From positions 1 to 38,074 of the IMG/VR virus record IMGVR_UViG_3300027588_000004: DNA of 38,074 nt; one strand, given 5' to 3'. The DNA comes from a virus. The notes under the pieces are model-generated. The model was not told where the DNA came from and made no database searches. It saw nothing but the letters and a program-made list of their open reading frames with translations. Positions 33,351-38,074 of this stretch are shown piece after piece. The stretch's first letter is position 1; every line of letters starts with the position of its first letter. Position numbers and translations under genes: made by a program.

Positions 33351-33656
33351 TTACTTCTTGTAGTCCTGGCGGCTACGGACCCCAGGGCCCAAGTTGTACG
33401 TGCATTCGTTGGGAGCGCCATAGCCGCCGCGAACCAGGCCACCGTCAGCCATGTGATCGCCGGCGTATTTGGCAGGGCTCATGCGGCCAGACTTGATGGC
33501 GTCGGCGTTGCGCTTTATCTCCTTCGCGCTGTGATTGCCTTCACTCTTCTCGCCGGCCATGTACTGATCCTTGCTGATCTTGCCGCTCTTCAGCGCCTTG
33601 GCTTCTGCCATCTCTTCGGCGCGGGTTTCTTTTCCACGAAACATTTTTGCCGCCAT
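33351..33656 (-). CDS. Small phage protein with C-terminal GPGxRSxQxYKK tag (101 aa)
   Basis: MAAKMFRGKETRAEEMAEAK, then ALKSGKISKDQYMAGEKSEG; a basic helical protein with a turn-rich end (MADGGLVRGGYGAPNECTYN) and the C-terminus GPGVRSRQDYKK. The front part (FRGKET-x-EE-x-AEAKALKSGKI) is common among phage proteins of unknown role. The same ending closes the next protein upstream. Probably a head-region accessory protein. Confidence 0.8.
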   Translation of the reverse strand: MAAKMFRGKETRAEEMAEAKALKSGKISKDQYMAGEKSEGNHSAKEIKRNADAIKSGRMSPAKYAGDHMADGGLVRGGYGAPNECTYNLGPGVRSRQDYKK

Positions 33657-33664
33657 AACGGACC

Positions 33665-33865
33665 TTACTTTTTGTAGTTTTGCAGAGATCGAATCCCAGG
33701 CCCCTGCGTCTCATCGCACACATTAGGCGGCAGGAAGCCAGGAAGATGGCGCAGCAGCGGAGCTTCGTCGATGTCGTGCTCCATGTCGTGCTCCATGTAA
33801 ATGTTTTGCTCCTCGGGCTTGATCTTTCCGGTGTTGGGCTTCTTTGCGTTGTACGGTTGTTTCAT
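33665..33865 (-). CDS. Small phage protein with C-terminal GPGxRSxQxYKK tag (66 aa)
   Basis: MKQPYNAKKPNTGKIKPEEQ then NIYMEHDMEHDIDEAPLLRH (with two MEHD units) and LPGFLPPNVCDETQGPGIRS; it ends GPGIRSLQNYKK, the same tag as the neighbouring 101-aa protein although the rest differs. It lies between the portal and the 101-aa gene. Unknown function, possibly a virion minor protein. Confidence 0.78.
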   Translation of the reverse strand: MKQPYNAKKPNTGKIKPEEQNIYMEHDMEHDIDEAPLLRHLPGFLPPNVCDETQGPGIRSLQNYKK

Positions 33866-33875
33866 GACATATCCT

Positions 33876-35891
33876 TCACTGGACTAGGTTTGCCGATTCC
33901 CCGCCGGAGGGGTTGCCTGCGGTATCGAGTGTCGCTGGTGCTTGAGCTTGCTGAGCTGCCATCTGCTGCATTTGCATGGTTTGCACTTGTTCCTGCTTGA
34001 ACTGGAGCTCCTCCGGGGTGGGCACGATCTTGTCGGTGTCCATCTGGAGAGACTCGGCAACCTGGCGCAGAAGGTAGGCGCGACCTTGCGGCCCGACGAT
34101 CTGAAGATCGACCGGGTTGGCCGTGGCTTGCAGGAACTCGTTGCGACGCATCTGCAACTGCTCCTTGGCCACCAGACCCATGGCGCCCTTGGCCATGACC
34201 TTGAAGTCGCCCTTGGCCGAGGTGTCCGGGTCGTAGATCATGTTGTGGACGTACAGTCGGTTGACGATAGATGCCACAACGACGTCCACCGAAGCGATCG
34301 CTGACTTGATACCCTTCGCCGCGTTGTCCATCAGCATCGACAGACCGGACGCCGTGCGACCTGCACCGCCCGTGGCGCCGCTGCCGTACACGTAGTTCGG
34401 GATGCCGGTGACCTCGTCGGCCTGGCGCATGTAGAACTGGTATACGTTGAGCAGCTCAGCCGCATTCATGTTCGGCTGGAAGAAACGAACAGCCGGCTGA
34501 CCGCCGCCGGTGCGATCGCTGGTCGTCTGCCAGATCTTCCAAGGGAACATCGACGTCACGTCTTCGCCATCAGGCAAACGATCGACGTGGATCTCAGCCT
34601 GGGGACCAGACGCCACGCCCATGTTGTTGGCCAGGCTGCGAGCCGCTGCATTGCACATGATTTGCACGTCGCGCATCACTTCGCCCAGAGCCACGCCCCA
34701 GAAGGAGCCAGGCACCGGAACCCACTGCGCAATCTCGTAGGGGCGGGCGCCCAGCGGATCAGGGTTGAGAGACACCTTGATGATGAAGGGGCCGATCTGC
34801 CAGACGTTGACCTCGTACTCCTTGTACGGGTCGAGCTTCTTCTTGAAGCCCCAGTCCATGAGCATCTTGCCGCTGACCGAACCCCAGAACTCCAGGGCCT
34901 CGATCACCTCTTTGGTGTACAGACGAGAGTGAGGCTTGCCCTCGAGGCGGTCGCGCTCCTGGTCGCCCATCAGCCACTGACGGAAACCCTGATCGCCAAA
35001 GCGATCGAGCACCTGGTCGATGTCCTTATCGCTGTATCCAGGCGTGCCGCGCATGGCTTGCAGGCTGGAGCGGGTCAAGCGGTGACGCTCGATCAAGTAG
35101 CCGTCGTTGACGTTGCTCGAGTTGGGCGAGGGGAACATATCATGCGGCGACACACGCTCGGTCTGGCGCACGTAGTCATTCACGACAACCGGCTGAAAGC
35201 CCTGGCCCCAGTGCATCGTCTTCTTGCGACGCACGACAGGACCTTTCAGTATGGCGGTCGGATAGGTAACAAAGTCGTCAATGAACTCGCGGAACGCAAC
35301 CTCGAAGCCGCCGGCGTTGAGCTGATCCTCGATCTTGTTCTCCATGCGGTTGGCGCAGCGGTCGGCCTCCTCTCGCATGCGAGCCATGATCGTGTCGTGG
35401 ACCTGCTCCATACGGACACGGAAGGCTTCAGGGTGAACCTGTCCACCAGCCTGAACGAACTGCTGCATCTCCATCTGCACGAGTTCAACGATGCCGGCGG
35501 AGATCTCGGGCGGAAGATCGGGCTCCTTGGACGGCTGAAGCTCGTAGGCACGACGTCCGCCACCAAGCATAACGTCCGTGATCCAGTTGGCAGCAGCACG
35601 GGCCTTGATGTCCGTGATCCGCATGTAGATGTCAGAGCCGCCAGTCCTGGCGATCTCCATAGCCTTGTCCGGATCGTAGACGCCGCGGCGCTGACGCTCA
35701 CACTTGAGCAGGCGCTCGGTAGTCTCGGTCTTGGAGAACTTGGCTCGTTCCCAGCAATCCGAGATGTGGCGTGAGAGGCCGGAGTACAGGACGTCAATCA
35801 GGTCGTTCTTCTGCTTAACCTTGATGTCCACTTCTGTCGGAGGCGTAGCTCCGAGCATTCCAATTGCAAGTCCGTTCATGTTCAGGTCCAT
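33876..35891 (-). CDS. Portal protein (671 aa)
   Basis: Forms the dodecameric DNA-entry vertex and docks the terminase and tail adaptors. Size, position after the large terminase and segments such as DIKARAAANWITDVMLGGGR, VSPHDMFPSPNSSNVNDGYL and YVYGSGATGGAGRTASGLSM match podovirus portals of the P22/Bcep22-type class. The C-terminus (MQMQQMAAQQAQAPATLDTA) is Gln-rich and disordered, like portal barrel tails. The first ATG (35891) overlaps the terminase stop by 10 nt; Met5 (35879) is an alternative start. Confidence 0.92.
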   Translation of the reverse strand: MDLNMNGLAIGMLGATPPTEVDIKVKQKNDLIDVLYSGLSRHISDCWERAKFSKTETTERLLKCERQRRGVYDPDKAMEIARTGGSDIYMRITDIKARAAANWITDVMLGGGRRAYELQPSKEPDLPPEISAGIVELVQMEMQQFVQAGGQVHPEAFRVRMEQVHDTIMARMREEADRCANRMENKIEDQLNAGGFEVAFREFIDDFVTYPTAILKGPVVRRKKTMHWGQGFQPVVVNDYVRQTERVSPHDMFPSPNSSNVNDGYLIERHRLTRSSLQAMRGTPGYSDKDIDQVLDRFGDQGFRQWLMGDQERDRLEGKPHSRLYTKEVIEALEFWGSVSGKMLMDWGFKKKLDPYKEYEVNVWQIGPFIIKVSLNPDPLGARPYEIAQWVPVPGSFWGVALGEVMRDVQIMCNAAARSLANNMGVASGPQAEIHVDRLPDGEDVTSMFPWKIWQTTSDRTGGGQPAVRFFQPNMNAAELLNVYQFYMRQADEVTGIPNYVYGSGATGGAGRTASGLSMLMDNAAKGIKSAIASVDVVVASIVNRLYVHNMIYDPDTSAKGDFKVMAKGAMGLVAKEQLQMRRNEFLQATANPVDLQIVGPQGRAYLLRQVAESLQMDTDKIVPTPEELQFKQEQVQTMQMQQMAAQQAQAPATLDTAGNPSGGESANLVQ

Positions 35892-37339
35892 CCCCTGCTG
35901 GATGCTTGTACGACCGATCGCGCCCTGGCAGGACGCAGGCCGTTACGCACCCGCATGCACAAATACTGAAGAGCGTCATGAGGATGCGAGAAAGCATCCT
36001 TGACGGGACGGTCCCTGTATCGCGCAGCGCCTGAACTTTTCACGCGCTCATACCGGTAGCGACCATTGAATCCTTTACGCAACGCCGAACAACGTGGGTC
36101 TAACAACAGACCCGGCCCGCCGTCGATCATGCGTGTCAGGAAGAATGCAACCGATTCTCGCCGGGGTATCCAATCATTGGTTGGCGCGGGCTCAGTTGGG
36201 ATGCCCAGCTCGAACAGCTCCTGGAGACAGGTGCGCTCGTCGGTCTGCGCCCGGATCTGGCCGGCGGGGTCGCCCTCCGAGAACCTGGTGAAGCCGTTGT
36301 ACTTGTTGGTCAGGATGGGGCGGACGACGTCAGCGGTGAACTGACGGATACCCATGTCCTCAGCAATGATCTCTTCCAGGATCCGTAGCTGCCCGTTTGG
36401 CATCTGCTGACCAATGATGCAGGCTGGGGTAAGTCCGAAGTCCCAGCCCAGGATGATGGGCAGGCCGCGCACCGGCTCGAGGTGTTTCTCGCTGACGTGA
36501 ACCCGATCGTTGAACTCGGGGAAGACAGGCTTGCCGTCTGAGGTCGTGCCGTAGTTGCCGAGCAGGAAAACGTTGATCCAGCCGTCCTGCTTGCCGCCGA
36601 TCTGGCGCATGTAGTACTCATGGCCAGACGGGAGGTTGTCGATGTTCTCGGCCTCCGGGTTTGGATGGTAGGCGCCGTCCTCATCCCGATACAGACCGCC
36701 AGGCTGACGGAAGAACTGCCAGCCCTTGGGCGTGTCAAGCTCCGCGATCTGGTAGTACCAGTGGTCGTCGTCCGGCGGGTTCGTGTCCATGATCACACCG
36801 GTCCAGGACGGGCCACCTTTGAGCTTGGACGGGTATCTGCCTACACGTTGTGTACACATATCGAAAACGCCCTTGGAGATCTCGGACGCTTCGTTGATCC
36901 ACACCCCGGTCAGTTCCAGGGAGCGCAGCTTTCCGGTGTCCAGCTCGGAGTCAAGCGCCAGGAATATGACCTCGAGCTCCATCGAGGTGCCGTCGCCGAT
37001 GTCATCGATCCGCATGAAACTGGTGATGGGCGTATCCCAGCGGATAGGCGCCACGTTCTGCGGGAACCAGGTCTGCCACGTCTTGATCGTGGTGGACTTC
37101 AGTTCGGGGTAGGTGTTTCGGATGATGGCCCAGCGGGATCGCCGGACGTTGTCGTACCAGGGCCGCTGCTGGAGCGCCCGCATAACGATCTCGGAACAGC
37201 AGGAAGACGACTTCCCAGAACCGACTGGACCCATGAGGCCACGGACGAATGAACTGTCAGCGTGAAACGCTGCGGCGTTGGGGCCAGGCGGGTAATACGT
37301 GACCAGCCCGTCGTCATGTTCGACTACCTCGAGACTCAT
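35882..37339 (-). CDS. terL: Terminase large subunit
   Basis: DNA-packaging motor ATPase and nuclease. Walker A is GPVGSGKS (37-44) and Walker B is TGVWINE (144-150), with E150 as catalytic Glu. The nuclease domain shows D300 in GWDFG, D357 in GDPAG and the C-terminal acidic pair region DAFSHPHDALQYL (D448, D455), an RNase H-like set. At 485 aa it is complete. Coupled to the small subunit (4-nt overlap) and to the portal. Confidence 0.95.
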   Translation of the reverse strand: MSLEVVEHDDGLVTYYPPGPNAAAFHADSSFVRGLMGPVGSGKSSSCCSEIVMRALQQRPWYDNVRRSRWAIIRNTYPELKSTTIKTWQTWFPQNVAPIRWDTPITSFMRIDDIGDGTSMELEVIFLALDSELDTGKLRSLELTGVWINEASEISKGVFDMCTQRVGRYPSKLKGGPSWTGVIMDTNPPDDDHWYYQIAELDTPKGWQFFRQPGGLYRDEDGAYHPNPEAENIDNLPSGHEYYMRQIGGKQDGWINVFLLGNYGTTSDGKPVFPEFNDRVHVSEKHLEPVRGLPIILGWDFGLTPACIIGQQMPNGQLRILEEIIAEDMGIRQFTADVVRPILTNKYNGFTRFSEGDPAGQIRAQTDERTCLQELFELGIPTEPAPTNDWIPRRESVAFFLTRMIDGGPGLLLDPRCSALRKGFNGRYRYERVKSSGAARYRDRPVKDAFSHPHDALQYLCMRVRNGLRPARARSVVQASSRGWT

Positions 37340-37575
37340 TTCTTGGGCGGGAGCGCCGAGTTCAGATTAAACGTGATGCCTTGAGTCCCGGTTTCAATCT
37401 TGACGTCGGACAGGTTCGGGAGGGATTTATCCAGGAGGATCTTTGCCGCACGGATCTGGGACTCGGACATTTCCTTCTTGCCGGTCACGTGGTCGTGCAA
37501 GGCTCCGATGTAGTACGAAGCCTGGATCTTTTTGCGTACGTCGTCTTGATGGGTCTTGCGCATGCGTGCAGCCAT
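37336..37575 (-). CDS. Terminase small subunit-like protein (79 aa)
   Basis: MAARMRKTHQDDVRKKIQAS then MSESQIRAAKILLDKSLPNL and DVKIETG. The 'MS-x-SQIRAA-ILL-KSLPNLS' pattern is common in short phage proteins placed directly ahead of TerL and annotated as small terminases, which recognise the packaging site on DNA. It is much shorter than typical P22-like TerS (about 160 aa), so it may be a reduced form. The ATG has a GAGG site; the stop overlaps the TerL start. Confidence 0.8.
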   Translation of the reverse strand: MAARMRKTHQDDVRKKIQASYYIGALHDHVTGKKEMSESQIRAAKILLDKSLPNLSDVKIETGTQGITFNLNSALPPKK

Positions 37576-37633
37576 ATCAACCTCATGTCTGCCGTTGGTG
37601 GCATGCGCCGATTGTCGTTGGGGATTGGCCTGA

Positions 37634-37707
37634 TGGAGCTGGCGGCAGGAATCGAACCCACACCCACGGACTACAAAACCGTGACGCTACCGTTACGCCA
37701 CGCCAGC
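37634..37707 (-). tRNA. tRNA, anticodon probably UGU (Thr)
   Basis: A complete 74-nt cloverleaf with encoded CCA: 7-bp acceptor GCTGGCG/CGCCAGC, 4-bp D-stem GCGT/GCGT with two G-U pairs, loop AACGGTA, anticodon stem ACGGT/TCCGT with a U-U pair next to the loop TTTGTAG, short variable region, T-stem GTGGG/CCTGC and loop TTCGATT. The loop gives anticodon UGU if numbered normally. The discriminator is U73, unusual for bacterial tRNA-Thr (usually A), so identity is uncertain. It is transcribed with the terminases and is not related to the tRNA-Asn core of attP. Confidence 0.85.
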
Positions 37708-37790
37708 TTTACCGGAGGTGGTTGCGGGACGTGGTAACGATCCACGCTCAGTACGGCTTATGAGACCGTCCTGGTCACCTGACCATCCCG

Positions 37791-37821
37791 CCAAAAAGGA
37801 ACGGTGCCTTACGGGCACCAG
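37791..37821 (-). terminator. Leftward terminator upstream of the tRNA and terminase genes
   Basis: On the minus strand: GGTGCC, loop CGTAA, GGCACC, then GTTCCTTTTTGG. It would stop leftward transcripts arriving from outside the window before the late block. An additional ACCTGACC/GGTCAGGT pair (37777-37784, 37824-37831) surrounds it. Confidence 0.8.
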
Positions 37822-37972
37822 TCGGTCAGGTCACGCCGGGGAGGAGCACTTTCGTGTAGGACCCAGGCCCTGACTGCGGATGTTACGCGCCACCGTCCGC
37901 TGGGCGCATGGCCAATGTCTAAACCAGCCATCATGAGCAGTTGGAAGTATGGCTGAGGTTTTGCCCAAAGGT

Positions 37973-37990
37973 ATTGGGACAAACCCCAAT
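37973..37990. promoter_or_regulatory. Inverted repeat ATTGGG-N6-CCCAAT, operator-like
   Basis: A 6-bp perfect inverted repeat with a 6-bp centre, ending 6 bp before the sigma-54-like -24 box. It could be an operator; a chance occurrence is possible. Confidence 0.35.
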
Positions 37991-37996
37991 GAAAGT

Positions 37997-38012
37997 TGGC
38001 ACGCTTCCTGCA
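37997..38012 (+). promoter_or_regulatory. Sigma-54-like -24/-12 promoter, pointing out of the window
   Basis: TGGCACG-CTTC-CTGCA has GG and GC with exactly 10 bp between them and differs from the sigma-54 consensus TGGCACG-N4-TTGCA at one base. Transcription would run rightward past the edge. No activator site was identified, so this is a sequence match only. Confidence 0.4.
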
Positions 38013-38017
38013 ATATA

Positions 38018-38074
38018 GGTATATAAGATATATACCGGTATATAAGAACTACGTATAACCGTACTACGTATAAC
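38018..38074. repeat. AT-rich repeats at the right edge
   Basis: GGTATATAAGA occurs twice with a TATATACC inversion between them, followed by two copies of ACTACGTATAAC 15 bp apart (38048-38059, 38063-38074), the last ending exactly at the window edge. Iteron-like, possibly a replication or repressor region that continues outside. Confidence 0.45.

Larger units (their letters stand above)
37708..38074. other. Gene-free 367-bp region at the right edge
   Basis: No credible gene; the only frame of size (37831-38013, minus) begins with TTG, has no ribosome site and resembles nothing. It holds a leftward terminator (37791-37821), an inverted repeat, a sigma-54-like promoter and AT-rich repeats at the end, so it looks like a regulatory region between the late block and genes outside the window. 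Confidence 0.7.

Noticed and set aside
34587-35774. 395-aa + strand frame opposite the portal gene
   Set aside because: Mirror frame of a well-supported portal gene; no motif.
37831-38013. 60-aa minus frame near the right edge
   Set aside because: TTG start, no ribosome site, no resemblance, and it overlaps probable regulatory elements.

Overview
The window is a large contiguous part of the late (virion) region of a temperate, short-tailed phage (podovirus architecture) that infects a Gram-negative host. The case for a podovirus is the set of portal, scaffold, N4-gp56/P22-like major coat protein, small adaptor proteins, fibres and three consecutive internal virion proteins, with no tape measure, sheath or tail-tube genes. 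The Gram-negative host is inferred from an Rz/Rz1-type spanin pair and two lipoproteins. High GC, abundant SD-led overlapping genes and a tRNA-Asn 3' end resembling beta-proteobacterial tRNAs suggest Burkholderiales, but this is only tentative. The layout resembles the Bcep22-type temperate podophages, which also carry giant virion proteins; that comparison is from memory, not from a search.

Layout: the only + strand gene is a tyrosine integrase cut by the left edge (3-1034), followed by a terminator and an attachment site made of the 3' 45 nt of tRNA-Asn (1075-1119) flanked by candidate integrase arm sites. Phage genes lie on both sides of this core and no host DNA is visible, so this looks like attP of a free phage genome rather than an attL/attR prophage junction. 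Everything else is transcribed leftwards (minus strand). Read from right to left the order is: terminator, tRNA, small and large terminase, portal, three small proteins, scaffold, major coat protein, hairpin terminator, adaptor proteins, a giant collagen-like tail fibre with a small protein and a cupin, terminator, a lysis module (several small membrane proteins, lipoprotein, holin candidate, Rz/Rz1, GH19 endolysin), small proteins, two tail proteins, a tail-fibre assembly chaperone, a cupin-SET fusion, three internal virion/ejection proteins (411, 513 and 2811 aa), and at the far left a small secreted protein, a proteasome-beta/HslV-like Ntn hydrolase, an HTH-metallophosphoesterase and a 55-aa protein beside attP.

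How it works together: terminases, portal, scaffold and coat build and fill the head. The adaptors and the 540-aa and 649-aa proteins probably form the stubby tail. The 1838-aa fibre and 649-aa protein are the likely host-binding parts. The 411/513/2811-aa trio, in the order of T7 gp14-gp15-gp16, is probably ejected into the cell. The lysis module releases progeny. Replication, repressor and early regulatory genes are absent and must lie outside the window, probably to the right, where a leftward terminator, a sigma-54-like promoter on the + strand and short tandem repeats occupy a gene-free 370 bp.

Most notable: a cupin-SET (lysine methyltransferase-like) fusion, a proteasome-like hydrolase without a partner ATPase, an apparent ATT start codon, a 21-bp imperfect repeat linking two fibre-small protein-cupin modules, two adjacent small proteins with the same C-terminal tag, and the attP architecture.
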